A stretch of DNA of 64,000 nucleotides from Polycladomyces abyssicola (GCF_018326425.1 NZ_AP024601.1:1476001-1540000); one strand, 5' to 3'. Shown: positions 35,951 to 46,005, counted from the stretch's first letter. The notes: generated by a model from the letters alone, not told the origin. Translations and numbers: made by a program.

Positions 35951-36667
35951 ATGGAAAAGCGGGAACGTATTTTGATCGTGGATGATGAGGACCGCATCCG
36001 TCGGTTGCTCACCATGTATCTGGAGCGGGAGGGGTACGAAATCGAGGAGGCGGAGGACGGAGAAACCGCCTTGTCCAAAGCGTTGGAAACCGATTACGAT
36101 CTCATCGTGCTGGATCTGATGCTGCCGGGGATGGACGGAGTGGATGTCTGCCGCGGCATTCGTAAGAAAAAGGCGACCCCGATCATCATGCTGACTGCCC
36201 GGGGAGAAGAGGGAAACCGGGTGGAGGGGTTTGAGGCCGGGGCGGATGATTATGTGGTGAAGCCGTTCTCTCCACGCGAGTTGGTGCACCGGGTCAAAGC
36301 GGTTTTACGCCGTTCGTCGGCCACTGCGTATCTGAAAACAGACACCGAGACACACAACGTGATCGTCTTCCCCGATCTGACGATCGATCATGATGCGCAC
36401 GAGGTGCGTGCGGGTGGCAAAACGGTGCAATTGACACCAAAGGAATATGAGCTGCTCCATTATCTCGCCCGTTCGCCGGACAAAGTGTTCACGCGGGAAG
36501 AGTTGTTGCGCGATGTGTGGCAGTATGAGTTTTTCGGTGACTTGCGCACTGTAGACACGCACATCAAACGATTGCGTGAAAAACTGAACCGCGCCTCTTC
36601 CAAAGCGGCCAAGATGATCACAACCGTGTGGGGCGTGGGGTATAAGCTCGAGGTGCCGAAGGATTGA
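35951..36667 (+). CDS. resD: Response regulator ResD
   Basis: 238 residues: receiver domain (ILIVDDEDRIRRLL, phospho-acceptor in DLIVLDLMLPGMDGVD, Lys in VVKPFSPREL) and an OmpR-type winged helix (LTPKEYELLHYLARSPDKVF). In Bacillus ResD controls aerobic and anaerobic respiration genes, including the res operon. ATG at 35951 behind GAGGTGAAG; ends 4 bases into resE. Confidence 0.94.
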   Translation: MEKRERILIVDDEDRIRRLLTMYLEREGYEIEEAEDGETALSKALETDYDLIVLDLMLPGMDGVDVCRGIRKKKATPIIMLTARGEEGNRVEGFEAGADDYVVKPFSPRELVHRVKAVLRRSSATAYLKTDTETHNVIVFPDLTIDHDAHEVRAGGKTVQLTPKEYELLHYLARSPDKVFTREELLRDVWQYEFFGDLRTVDTHIKRLREKLNRASSKAAKMITTVWGVGYKLEVPKD

Positions 36668-38505
36668 TCTGGAGAAGTGTTGTCGGCAAGCTGTGGCTGA
36701 CTATCATCGGTTTGGTCACGCTCCTCTTGGTGATGCTGAGTGCGTTCCTGAGTGACCAAGTGGAAAAGACCCACCAACGCAGCCAACAGGAAAACCTGTT
36801 GGCTTTGGCGCATAAGATCCAGCACGATCTGGAGAAAAAAGGGGCGAAACGCGGGACGTACTTGCGTGACATGCTGCGGATCTCGGAGTTGTTCGATACG
36901 TACATGATTGTACTCGGACCGGACGGGGCTGCAGAGCCGATCGGCGTTTCGCCTACCATCGCCAACGTTCCTTGGCAACAGCTACTGGAAAAGACGGACA
37001 TCGACCGTGTGTTGCGCGGTAAAACGGTGGTCATGAAAGACAGGGTGTTTGTGGAAGAAGGCGAAGGGATGCCGTTCCCTCTTTTTAAAGAGGACATCCT
37101 GATGGTGGCCGTACCGCTGAAAAATGGATCCCAAATTGAGGGAGCGGTGGTGCTCTACCGAACGCAGAACCAACTGCAAAGCGAAACGGATATCAAAAAG
37201 TGGATCTACTACTCCGCTATTATCGGATTTTTTCTGACGACAATTTTCGCTTTCTTCCTTTCCACCCGGATCACCCAACCTCTGAAGCAGATGAAAAAAG
37301 CGGCGGAACGAATGGCAAAAGGGGAATTTAACATTCGTGTTCCCGTTCGGCAGCATGAACGGGATGAAATCGGGGATTTGGCGGCCACATTCAATCGTAT
37401 GGCAGAGCAATTGGAGGAGCTGGTTCACGCTCTCTCCCATGAAAAAGAACAGTTGGCCAGTATTTTGCGCAGTATGGCCGATGGTGTGATCACGCTGGAT
37501 GCCAATGGGCGCGTTGTTCTCACCAACCCACCGGCCGAACGATTCTTGGCCGCCTGGGCGGACGAAATGTCGGAAACCCTCTCGGACGACCCAAAAGAAC
37601 GCTTACCATTGCCCTTGCGGGAGATTTTTGAGACGGTCGTCGAGGACGAACAGGAACACTTCGGCGATATCGAAGCGCACGGACGTACATGGGCGGTGGT
37701 GATGGCCCCGCTGTATGCGAATGAACAGGTACGCGGCGTGGTGGCCGTGTTGCGCGATGTGACGGATGAGCGTCGCTTGGACAAGTTGCGCAAGGATTTC
37801 GTCGCCAACGTCTCTCATGAATTGCGTACACCACTGGCCATGCTTCAGGGGTATAGCGAAGCACTGTTGGACGATATCGCCCAGTCACCCGAAGAACGGC
37901 GTGAATTGGTACAGGTGATTCACGACGAATCGTTACGAATGGGACGTTTGGTACGGGAGCTGCTGGATTTGGCGCGGATGGAAGCGGGACATATCGAAAT
38001 CGTGCGCTCCAGCTTGCGGGTGTCGGAATTGGTGGAACGTCTGTTGCGCAAGTTCCACACGATCGCCCGGGAACAAGGTGTGCAGCTTGAGGGCGAAGTG
38101 GAGCCGGATCTGCCAACTGTCTATTGGGATGAAGACAAAATGGAGCAAGTGTTGACCAATTTGGTGGACAATGCGATCCGCCATACGTCCCGGGGCGGCA
38201 GGGTGTCCCTGCAGGCGATGCGGACCAACGGTTCCGTGCGCCTCATCGTTCAGGATACGGGCTCCGGTATCCCAGAGGAAGATTTGCCGTTCATCTTCGA
38301 ACGGTTTTACAAAGCGGACAAAGCCCGGACCCGTGGGCAGGCGGGAACGGGATTGGGACTGGCGATTGTCAAGCATATCGTCAATGCCCATGGCGGAAAT
38401 GTGACCGTCACCAGCAAGGTGGGCGAAGGCACGACGTTTGTGGTGCAGCTTCCGATCGGCACTCCCACCGACGCAACGGGAGAGAGTGAAAAAGGACGCG
38501 GTTGA
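36664..38505 (+). CDS. resE: Sensor histidine kinase ResE
   Basis: 613 residues: two membrane helices (about 9-27 and 180-200) around an extracytoplasmic sensor domain, HAMP linker, a PAS-like region, H-box VSHELRTPLAML, N-box NLVDNAIRHT, G-boxes DTGSGIPEEDLPF and GTGLGLAIVKHI. TTG start overlaps the resD stop (TTGA). Ends with a terminator shared with the convergent SDR gene. Confidence 0.94.
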   Translation: MIWRSVVGKLWLTIIGLVTLLLVMLSAFLSDQVEKTHQRSQQENLLALAHKIQHDLEKKGAKRGTYLRDMLRISELFDTYMIVLGPDGAAEPIGVSPTIANVPWQQLLEKTDIDRVLRGKTVVMKDRVFVEEGEGMPFPLFKEDILMVAVPLKNGSQIEGAVVLYRTQNQLQSETDIKKWIYYSAIIGFFLTTIFAFFLSTRITQPLKQMKKAAERMAKGEFNIRVPVRQHERDEIGDLAATFNRMAEQLEELVHALSHEKEQLASILRSMADGVITLDANGRVVLTNPPAERFLAAWADEMSETLSDDPKERLPLPLREIFETVVEDEQEHFGDIEAHGRTWAVVMAPLYANEQVRGVVAVLRDVTDERRLDKLRKDFVANVSHELRTPLAMLQGYSEALLDDIAQSPEERRELVQVIHDESLRMGRLVRELLDLARMEAGHIEIVRSSLRVSELVERLLRKFHTIAREQGVQLEGEVEPDLPTVYWDEDKMEQVLTNLVDNAIRHTSRGGRVSLQAMRTNGSVRLIVQDTGSGIPEEDLPFIFERFYKADKARTRGQAGTGLGLAIVKHIVNAHGGNVTVTSKVGEGTTFVVQLPIGTPTDATGESEKGRG

Positions 38506-38521
38506 TCCGCGTCCATTTTTT
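38494..38521. terminator. Bidirectional terminator, resE / SDR
   Basis: GGACGCGG pairs with CCGCGTCC, with A-run before and T-run after. Confidence 0.85.
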
Positions 38522-39222
38522 CATTTCTTTTGCTCTGTCGGCGGGACTTGCGGGCGCATGATCACCTGATTGTAAATGACACCGGGCGGTGCGGTGACGA
38601 CATGCCAAACCGTTTCCGCGACGTGTTCCGGTTCAAGGTAGTACGGTTTGACGGAACCCCCGAAAAACTCCGTTTTAATCGATCCGGGGCAAATCGCCGT
38701 CACTTTCACTTCATGTGGTTTCAATTCCTGCGTCAGCACGTCGTTCAATGCCATCAGGCCGAATTTGGAAGCACAGTAGGCGCCGCCTCCCGCAAAGGTG
38801 ACTGTACCGGCAACGCTGGAGATGTTGACGATATGTCCCTTATGTCGGATCAGATGCGGGATCGCATGTTTTGAGAAAAGAAAGGCGCCTTTGAGGTTGA
38901 CGTTCATCATGGCATCCCAATCCTCTACGGACAATTCGTGAACGGGAGCGAATCGGCCCAATCCGGCGTTGTTGACCAAGATGTCCAATCGACCGCATGT
39001 CTCCACAGTGTAGGCGATCGCATCCCGCACTTCCGCCTCTTTGGTTACATCGCAGACAAACGGAAGGATCCGTTCCGGATTATTTTTGGCCAATTCCTTT
39101 AACAATCCTTCACTGCGTGCGCATGCCACGACAGTGATACCGCCTTCTGCCAGCCGCAAGGTGATCGCTTTGCCCAATCCTTTGCTGGCACCTGTAACGA
39201 CGGCAACGCGTTGTTCGCTCAT
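38521..39222 (-). CDS. Short-chain dehydrogenase/reductase
   Basis: 233 residues, classical SDR: cofactor loop VTGASKGLGKAI, NNAGLGRF, catalytic Ser in ISSVAGTV and YCASKFGLMAL (Tyr-x3-Lys), PGSIKTEFF. FabG/YoxD-like; the substrate cannot be inferred. ATG at 39222 behind AAGGAGGGAG. Likely a single-gene unit. Confidence 0.88.
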   Translation of the reverse strand: MSEQRVAVVTGASKGLGKAITLRLAEGGITVVACARSEGLLKELAKNNPERILPFVCDVTKEAEVRDAIAYTVETCGRLDILVNNAGLGRFAPVHELSVEDWDAMMNVNLKGAFLFSKHAIPHLIRHKGHIVNISSVAGTVTFAGGGAYCASKFGLMALNDVLTQELKPHEVKVTAICPGSIKTEFFGGSVKPYYLEPEHVAETVWHVVTAPPGVIYNQVIMRPQVPPTEQKK

Positions 39223-39340
39223 GTATAACTCCCTCCTTAGGCTGTGTGTGTGAAACGTCATGTCTGATCAATATCGTCATGGTAACACGCGCCGAGCGAA
39301 GGAGACAAGGCGAGCGGCAGGCACTGAACATCAAACAAAA

Positions 39341-39364
39341 CTCCTTCGCTTTGGCGAAGGAGTC
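39341..39364 (-). terminator. Terminator of the serine operon
   Basis: CTCCTTCGC/GCGAAGGAG hairpin, followed on the minus strand by TTTTGTTT, about 55 bases past serA. Confidence 0.8.
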
Positions 39365-39418
39365 CATTGTTGGGAGAAGAATCTTATCTGTATCAGCTGC
39401 TGAACGGGCCGGAGTAGT

Positions 39419-40999
39419 TTAAAGATCGATTTCCCTGACTGAACGAATATCGTCCAATTGCGCCAACTGCGCCAGGATGTCGGGGGAGACCGGTTTGTCG
39501 ACGGTCAACATCATGATGGCTTGTCCTCCGATTTGTTTGCGTCCCACCTGCATCGAGGCGATGTTGACGTTACGGGTCCCGAGAAGGGTACCCACCCGAC
39601 CGATCACGCCGGGTTGGTCCTGGTGCTGGATAAGCAGCAAATGTCCTTCCGGTACTACGTCGATCGGATACTCATCCACTTTGACGATGCGCGGTCCGAA
39701 GCCGTTGAGCAGGGTGCCTGATACTTTCCGCTGTTCTTGATCGGTGGTGATCTCCACAGTGATCAGGTTGGTGAATCCGCGCGTTTGCGACGTTTTTTGT
39801 TCGGTGATGTTCACACCGCGCTGTTGCGCCAGGAATGATGCATTCACATAGTTGACGTCAGACAGGTGATAGGACAGGGCGCCCTTGATGATCATTCGGG
39901 TGAGCGGTGCGGTGTCCAGTTCCGTCAGTTCGCCCGAATACGTGACGGTCACCGTATGCAACGCACCCGGCGCAGCCTGGGCGATAAACCGGCCGAGGCT
40001 TTCGGCCAGGGTTTGATACGGCGCCAGTTTTTCCTGCAACTCCACCGGGATGGACGGCAGGTTGACGGCGTTTTTAAACGGTTCACCCCGCAAGATGTGA
40101 AGGATCTCTTCCGATACGTCAATCGCTACGTTCTCTTGAGCTTCCACGGTGGAGGCGCCCAAATGCGGGGTGACGATCACCTGCGGCAAGTCGAATAGCG
40201 GGTGATTGCCGGGCGGTTCTTGTTCAAACACGTCCAGCGCGGCACCAGCCACTTTTCCGGTCTGGATCGCTTCCAACAGCGCGTGCTCGTCAATGATACC
40301 GCCGCGGGCGCAGTTGACGATGCGTACGCCGGTTTTCATTTTTTCAAACGCTTCCTGGTTGATCAGGTGGCGGGTTTCTTTGGTCAAAGGCGTATGAACG
40401 GTAATAAAATCCGCTTGGGCGTACAATTCGTCCAAGGTGGCCTGGGTGACGCCGATTTTTTTGGCACGTTCCGCAGTCAGATACGGGTCGAAAGCGACCA
40501 CTTTCATGCCGAATGCGTGAGCCCGTTTGGCCACCTCTGTTCCGATGCGGCCCAAACCTACGATCCCGAGGGTTTTCTTGCGCAGTTCCACGCCGACGAA
40601 CTGCTTCCGTTTCCATTCGCCACTGATGGTCGACCGGTATGCTTGCGGAATATTGCGCGCCAGTGCGATCAACATGGCAAAGGTGTGTTCCGCTGTGGAG
40701 ATCGTGTTGCCGTCCGGTGCGTTCACCACCACCACTCCGCGGCTGGTGGCAGCGGCAACATCGATGTTGTCGACACCCACCCCGGCGCGGCCGATGGCTT
40801 TTAGTTTTTTGCCGGCCTGGATCACTTCGGCGGTGACCTTGGTCTGGCTGCGGACGAGCAAAGCGTCGGCATGTTCAATCTCGACCAACAATTCCTCAGG
40901 GCTCAGGCCAGTCTTTTTCACGACCTCTACGTCTTCTGCCTCGAGCAGACGCTCAATGCCTTGATCACTGAGCGGATCCGTGATGAGTACGCGATACAT
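39419..40999 (-). CDS. serA: D-3-phosphoglycerate dehydrogenase
   Basis: First step of serine synthesis: oxidation of 3-phosphoglycerate with NAD. 526 residues: substrate domain (LVRSQTKVTAEVI, GRAGVGVDNID), NAD-binding GLGRIGTEVAKRAHAFGM, catalytic HLGASTVEAQENVA, then an ASB domain and a C-terminal ACT domain (LLIQHQDQPGVIGRVGTLLG) as in the long Bacillus-type enzyme. Overlaps the aminotransferase by 35 bases and shares its T-box leader. Confidence 0.96.
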   Translation of the reverse strand: MYRVLITDPLSDQGIERLLEAEDVEVVKKTGLSPEELLVEIEHADALLVRSQTKVTAEVIQAGKKLKAIGRAGVGVDNIDVAAATSRGVVVVNAPDGNTISTAEHTFAMLIALARNIPQAYRSTISGEWKRKQFVGVELRKKTLGIVGLGRIGTEVAKRAHAFGMKVVAFDPYLTAERAKKIGVTQATLDELYAQADFITVHTPLTKETRHLINQEAFEKMKTGVRIVNCARGGIIDEHALLEAIQTGKVAGAALDVFEQEPPGNHPLFDLPQVIVTPHLGASTVEAQENVAIDVSEEILHILRGEPFKNAVNLPSIPVELQEKLAPYQTLAESLGRFIAQAAPGALHTVTVTYSGELTELDTAPLTRMIIKGALSYHLSDVNYVNASFLAQQRGVNITEQKTSQTRGFTNLITVEITTDQEQRKVSGTLLNGFGPRIVKVDEYPIDVVPEGHLLLIQHQDQPGVIGRVGTLLGTRNVNIASMQVGRKQIGGQAIMMLTVDKPVSPDILAQLAQLDDIRSVREIDL

Positions 41000-42143
41000 T
41001 TGCCCATACCTCCTCGCAAGCTTTTACGGCGGAACCCAGTTCAACCGGCACGCCCAGGCGGAACAATGCCAGTTCGATGGCGTTGAAAACGGTCAATACG
41101 TCCAGCGGATCGCAGTACCCCATGTGACCGATGCGGAAAATCTTTCCTTTCAGGTGTTGTTGTCCACCGGCGACGACGACGCCGATCTGGCGCAATTCTT
41201 TCCGGAATGCTTCCACATCCAGTTGCCCTCCGCCTTTGACCGCGGTTACGGTGGGAGAAGCGAACGCATCCGGGGCCAACAGTTCCAAACCCAATGCGCG
41301 AATCCCGGCGCGTGACATCTCCATCATCAGGCGGTGGCGCGCCACGATGGCGGAAAATCCTTCTTCTTGGATCAGGTTGAGCACTTCTTTCAAGCCGAAC
41401 AGCAATGAAACGGCCGGTGTGTATGGGGTAGTCTGCTTGGTCAAATTGTCGCGATAGGCGATGAGGTCCAGGTAAAACCGTGACCGTGGATTGCGCTCGA
41501 TCACTTCCCATGCCCGGTCGCTGACAGCGATAAATGCCAGACCGGGTGGCAACATCAATGCTTTTTGTGAACCGGTCACCATGATGTCGACGCCCCATTC
41601 GTCCATCCGGCAGTCCACTGCACCCAAACAGCTGACGCCGTCGACGATCACAAGCGCGTCGGAATGTTGGTGAACGGTACGGGCAAGCTCACGGATCGGG
41701 TTGAGCACACCAGTGGACGTTTCGCAGTAGGTGAGAAATACCGCTTTGACCTGCGGATGCTGCTGGAGGAACTCAGCCAGTACTTCCGGTTGACAGGCTT
41801 CACTCCAGGGAATGTCCAAACGACGCAACGTAATCCCGTAGCGCGTGACGATCTTGGCGAATCGATCACCAAACGCGCCCGTGACGACAACGGCCGCTTC
41901 CTCTCCGGGGGCGACCGCGTTTACGACGGCCGCTTCCAGAGCCGACGTCCCGCTGCCGGTGACGATGAGTACCGGTTGGTCTGTTCCGAACACGGGTTGT
42001 AACCGTCGGCTGTTTTCTACCACCAAACGGGAACATTCCCCGCTGCGATGTCCGATCATCGGTTGATTCATGGCCCATTGCACCCGAGGGGGGATCGGTG
42101 TGGGACCAGGGATGCGCAAATGCGTTTTGTCTGCGAGCGGCAT
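40965..42143 (-). CDS. Class V aminotransferase, probable phosphoserine- or serine/alanine-glyoxylate-type
   Basis: 392 residues, PLP fold type I: PGPTPIPPRVQWAM, VTGSGTSALEAAVVN, DGVSCLGAVDCRMDEWGVD, and the cofactor lysine in TGSQKALMLPPGL. The family includes serine- and alanine-glyoxylate aminotransferases. No standard serC is seen. Because it is translated together with serA under one T-box, it most likely provides the transamination step of serine synthesis, by inference. ATG at 42143 behind GGGAGGAGG. Confidence 0.85.
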   Translation of the reverse strand: MPLADKTHLRIPGPTPIPPRVQWAMNQPMIGHRSGECSRLVVENSRRLQPVFGTDQPVLIVTGSGTSALEAAVVNAVAPGEEAAVVVTGAFGDRFAKIVTRYGITLRRLDIPWSEACQPEVLAEFLQQHPQVKAVFLTYCETSTGVLNPIRELARTVHQHSDALVIVDGVSCLGAVDCRMDEWGVDIMVTGSQKALMLPPGLAFIAVSDRAWEVIERNPRSRFYLDLIAYRDNLTKQTTPYTPAVSLLFGLKEVLNLIQEEGFSAIVARHRLMMEMSRAGIRALGLELLAPDAFASPTVTAVKGGGQLDVEAFRKELRQIGVVVAGGQQHLKGKIFRIGHMGYCDPLDVLTVFNAIELALFRLGVPVELGSAVKACEEVWANVSRTHHGSAQ

Positions 42144-42177
42144 ACTGTTTCCTCCTCCCGAAATTTGAACACAATCA

Positions 42178-42475
42178 AAAAGCCTCTCGTCTGCACACCT
42201 ACTCCTATGGCAGGTGAGGGACGAGAGGCTCGTGGTGCCACCCTCATTCGCCGCAAGTTTGCACTTGCAGCCTCGGTGGGTCTGCCCAAAGGCGACCCTG
42301 GGATAACGGCTCCGCCGTTCCGGCCTACTGCCTGCTCAAGGGTTCAGCCGGACAGCTCCAGAGTGCTCCACGGCAACGGACCACCGGTTCGCAGCAACCA
42401 CCGGCTCTCTGAGGGTTCCGTTTTACCGCTTGGCTCCATCCTCGCTGTTAACACGGGATTCAAGCTTATCGGAAA
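42178..42475 (-). promoter_or_regulatory. T-box riboswitch of the serine operon
   Basis: The minus strand carries the T-box core AGGGTGGCACCACG (42244-42231), then a terminator AGCCTCTCGT../..ACGAGAGGCT (42230-42181) with T-run. Upstream is a long Stem-I-like region with AGCGAGGATGGAGC and the terminal-loop-like GGTTGCTGCGAACC. A likely specifier is AGC (Ser; plus-strand GCT at 42365-42367) followed by ACTC. So uncharged tRNA-Ser would allow expression. Confidence 0.88.
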
Positions 42476-42695
42476 GTTTGGGATTTACTTTACCATGGAC
42501 ACATAAAGGTGTCAACAGCTTAAAATGTGAACGTTTATTGTCGTTGAGGAATGGAACGTTCGTTATTCGCTTGTCTTGGCGTGAAAAGTGGCCGAATTGT
42601 CTTCGCTCTCTGTTCAGCTCAATTTTCTTTGTGATACGATGGAGGGGCGCCATATCGGACTTGTCTCGGAAATTGGAGATGAAGGAGGGGGGAGC

Positions 42696-44837
42696 ATGCA
42701 GGGAACCGGGACCTTTTTGACGGCGGATCTCAACGACAGTCAGAAGGCTGCAGTGACGCACGGGGAAGGGGCTGCTGTTGTGTTTGCGGGTCCTGGAAGC
42801 GGCAAAACGACGGTGTTGACGCGCCGTGTGCTGTATTTGTTGGAACAAGGGGTGTCACCCGAACGGCTGATGGTGGTCACCTTCACGCGTGCCGCCGCAA
42901 GGGAAATGAAAAATCGTTTGGTGCAAGCGGCGGGAAGACCGCTCAGCGGATTGTGGATCGGCACATTTCATTCCCTTTTTTTATCCCTGTTGCGTCGGTC
43001 AGGACGTTCCGTTCCGCGTTTGCTGAAGGAAACGGAGCAGACGCAGTGGTTGCGGCAACTGTTGATCGAGCGGGAACAGCTGGCCGATGATGAGGCGGTA
43101 TCCACTTTGCTCAACCAGATCGGTTTGTGCAAAGGGAATTTGATCTTGCCCGATCGGTTAAAGGTGAAAAAGGAGAAGAACATCCTGTTTCGCGACCTGT
43201 ACCAAGCGTATGAATCGCGCAAACAACTGAGCGGAGTGTGGGATTACGACGACATCCTCGTTGAAACGTATCGATTGCTTCAGGACCCCCGGCAACAATC
43301 CGTGTGGTGCGGTTATTGGGAACATGTCCTGGTAGATGAATTTCAGGACATCAACCGGGTGCAATTTGAGACATTGCGTATACTTGCTCCGCCCAGCGGC
43401 AATCTGTTTGTCGTCGGGGATGACGATCAGGCGATCTATTCCTTTCGCGGCAGTGACCCGCGATTGATGCAGGAGGTTCGCACATGGTTTTCTCCCTGCC
43501 GAACCATTGTACTGTCCACCAATTACCGCTCCACCGAATCAGTCATCGCACTGGGCCAACGATTGATTCGCCATAATCGCCGCAGACAAGAAAAAACATT
43601 GACCGGTACAGGCAAACAGGGACCCGACCCGGTGTGGATGGAGCCGGCCGACGAGGAAGAAGAGGCGCGGCAGATTCTCGCCCGATTGGACGACGGGGTG
43701 GAAACGGCGGTACTGTATCGGACGTCGACCCAGGCCCGCGCGATGATCGACGCGTTGGTGCGGGCGGATGTGCCGTTTGCGGTGGCGGAGGGGGATGCGT
43801 CTTTTTACCGTCGTTGGCAAGTGCTCGACGTCATGGCTTATCTGCGGTTGGCAGATAATCCGAACGATTTGGATGCACTGGTACGGATCATCAACAAACC
43901 GAAGCGGTATCTGTTCGGGGAGGATTGGATGGATCAGGTGTGGACAATCTCCCAAAAGACGGGTCAATCGCTGTTACAAGCATTGGCGGATCTTCCCGGT
44001 TTGGAATCCTACCAGCGGCGGCTGTTGCAGAAGTTGGCTATGGATGTGGCAGCGTTGCGAGGGATGAATGCCTCAGAGGCAGTTGCCTATATCCGGGAAC
44101 AAATCGGTTACGATGCGTTTCTCTCATCGTTTGCCCAAGATACCGGCAATGACGAATCCGCGGTGAAGGAACCTGTGGAGGAGCTGGCGGTAGCGGCGAC
44201 TCAGTTTTCCGGTCGGGACGAGCTGTTGCACCATGTTACCAAAGTGAATGAGGTCGTATCCCATCGACCGGAACAACCCCGTGTGCACTTGATGACGTTT
44301 CACCGGGCGAAAGGGCTGGAATTTGACCGTGTATTCCTGATTGGCCTACATAGCATGGTACTTCCGCATCGACGCAGTTTGCAGGTGCCTGAACACAAAA
44401 AAGCGGAAGCGTGGGAAGAGGAACGGAGATTGTTGTATGTGGGCATCACGCGGGCGAGAAGGGAGCTGTTCCTGTCGGTCAGTCGGACACGTCAAGGCAA
44501 ACGGGTGGCACCGTCTCCGTTTTTGCGGGAGATGGGATTTGCAGGCGGATCGGATCGGAAGGAGGGAACGGCCGAGGAAGGGAAGCGGATGCCATCCGTG
44601 TCTGTATCGGTATCTTCATCACGGCGTCCGCAGCCGCAGCAGAAGTTTCACGGCGAGGCCGTCCGCGTGGGTGATCGGATCCGGCACGTTAAATGGGGAG
44701 AAGGAGAGGTCATCGAAGTGGCGCCGATCGGCGGGGTCGCCCCCGGACGCAAGGTTGTCATTCGCTTTTCCGCGGGTGTCCAATCCTTGCATTACGAGTT
44801 GTCACGACAGTTGGGGTTGTTGCTGCCGGAAGAATGA
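42696..44837 (+). CDS. UvrD/PcrA-like superfamily I DNA helicase
   Basis: 713 residues. Motifs in order: AGPGSGKTTVLTRRV (Walker A), GTFHSLFL, VDEFQDINRVQ (Walker B), VGDDDQAIYSFRGS, STNYRSTESV, LMTFHRAKGLEFDRVFLIGL, RRLLYVGITRARREL. The C-terminus (VGDRIRHVKWGEGEVIEV) is the Tudor-like tail of PcrA-type helicases. A 3'-5' translocase for repair or replication-fork clearance. ATG at 42696 behind AAGGAGGGGGG. Not beside ligA/pcrB, so it may be a PcrA paralogue. Confidence 0.9.
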   Translation: MQGTGTFLTADLNDSQKAAVTHGEGAAVVFAGPGSGKTTVLTRRVLYLLEQGVSPERLMVVTFTRAAAREMKNRLVQAAGRPLSGLWIGTFHSLFLSLLRRSGRSVPRLLKETEQTQWLRQLLIEREQLADDEAVSTLLNQIGLCKGNLILPDRLKVKKEKNILFRDLYQAYESRKQLSGVWDYDDILVETYRLLQDPRQQSVWCGYWEHVLVDEFQDINRVQFETLRILAPPSGNLFVVGDDDQAIYSFRGSDPRLMQEVRTWFSPCRTIVLSTNYRSTESVIALGQRLIRHNRRRQEKTLTGTGKQGPDPVWMEPADEEEEARQILARLDDGVETAVLYRTSTQARAMIDALVRADVPFAVAEGDASFYRRWQVLDVMAYLRLADNPNDLDALVRIINKPKRYLFGEDWMDQVWTISQKTGQSLLQALADLPGLESYQRRLLQKLAMDVAALRGMNASEAVAYIREQIGYDAFLSSFAQDTGNDESAVKEPVEELAVAATQFSGRDELLHHVTKVNEVVSHRPEQPRVHLMTFHRAKGLEFDRVFLIGLHSMVLPHRRSLQVPEHKKAEAWEEERRLLYVGITRARRELFLSVSRTRQGKRVAPSPFLREMGFAGGSDRKEGTAEEGKRMPSVSVSVSSSRRPQPQQKFHGEAVRVGDRIRHVKWGEGEVIEVAPIGGVAPGRKVVIRFSAGVQSLHYELSRQLGLLLPEE

Positions 44838-44982
44838 TGTGGGTTTAGTGGACATCGTGTTTGACGGTGTCCTGTTTTTTTATCAAGAGCGAGCGGGAAA
44901 ACCCAGTCCTTCAGGGTTGGGATGAAAGCGAGCGCCGGCATGACTGAAATTGTATAGATATCTCGGGATGGGGGTCTAAGAG

Positions 44983-45337
44983 GTGAATAAGTTGGATTGG
45001 CAACTTTTAAGGGAAAAAGTGATGGAAAGTATTCATGAGAAGAAGGAAAAAACTCTTGTCGGTATAAAGGAAGTTTTAGCAAAAAATCATCTTGAAAAAC
45101 GAATTGTCTCTTTTTTGATACTGAGCTGGATGGTGAGTTTTTAGCTGTGGTGGCCTATTCAGTCGAAAGTATCTCGCACCCCTATCCTCATCCACTCCAT
45201 ATAATCTCGGTGGATCTTACTCAATACATCGACTTTGATGAGTTACAGTTAGACGAGGAGGAAGATGAGGATACGGAGCTTGAAGATGAGCTGATTGAAT
45301 TTGGTCGAAATTATTTTGTTAAATGGTTTGCTTCGAT
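44983..45337 (+). pseudogene. Unknown acidic protein gene, frameshifted
   Basis: The first frame starts with GTG behind AAGAGG and gives KLDWQLLREKVMESIHEK up to EKRIVS (44983-45108), then stops at 45144. A second frame takes over near 45110 with DTELDGEFLAVVAYSVESIS, HIISVDLTQYIDFDELQL and a run of Asp/Glu. The two parts read as one protein broken by one indel near 45105-45115. No family recognised. Its end collides with the convergent CGNR gene. Confidence 0.55.
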
Positions 45338-45910
45338 TCATTCATTTTCCGGTTGTCCTCCTTTGCTGTGCCGTTTCCGCTGGCGGTGTTTGCGCACGTT
45401 CATCCGGTTTCCGCATGTGCGGTGATCGCACCAGCGGCGGCTTCGGTTTCTGCTTTCGTCGTAAAACACCCACAAACATTGGCGGTTTTCACAAATTCGG
45501 ATGCGTCCCGCATCATGCCGGACGAGCAATTCGGCCAAGGAGGCGACGATTTCCGAAGCTACCCATCGCCAGTCCGATTGGTCGGGAAGCAGTTTCCAGC
45601 CATATCCGCCATTTTTCGAGTCCAATACTCTGTAAACTGGGACTTGGCGCAAGTATGTGTTGATTTGATGTAAGTCCTCTTCATTTAATTGTTTTCCCTC
45701 AGCCAATTTTTCCACCCAAACACGTAGCCGAGAACGGAGCGCTTTTAACTCTTTTCGATCCGTCTCTGTGATCGGTCGGTTCACTGTCATCCCCCAATCA
45801 GCCATCACATTTTCCCACCAGCCGGGCTTGTCCAATCGGTCTTCCAGGGAGTCGTCTCGAATCCCGTCTCGCCATTCGCTGTTGAGAAAATCCATGAACA
45901 AAAATCGCAT
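45338..45910 (-). CDS. CGNR zinc-finger protein (ABATE domain), putative regulator
   Basis: 190 residues. N-terminal ABATE-like region (FMDFLNSEWRDGIRDDS, LKALRSRLRVWVEKLAEG) and a C-terminal CGNR zinc finger: CENRQCLWVFYD, RRWCDHRTCGNRMNVRKHR. CGNR proteins are thought to bind DNA. Start at 45910 behind GGGGAAG. Divergent from the MFS exporter gene 95 bases away, so it is likely its regulator, by context only. Confidence 0.85.
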   Translation of the reverse strand: MRFLFMDFLNSEWRDGIRDDSLEDRLDKPGWWENVMADWGMTVNRPITETDRKELKALRSRLRVWVEKLAEGKQLNEEDLHQINTYLRQVPVYRVLDSKNGGYGWKLLPDQSDWRWVASEIVASLAELLVRHDAGRIRICENRQCLWVFYDESRNRSRRWCDHRTCGNRMNVRKHRQRKRHSKGGQPENE

Positions 45911-46005
45911 GAAACACTTCCCCTTTGTCATCGAAAGGATGAGAATCCTCATTTGTTGTAATAAGTATAAATAATTTAGATGATTACAAACAAGGTGGGA
46001 AGCAC

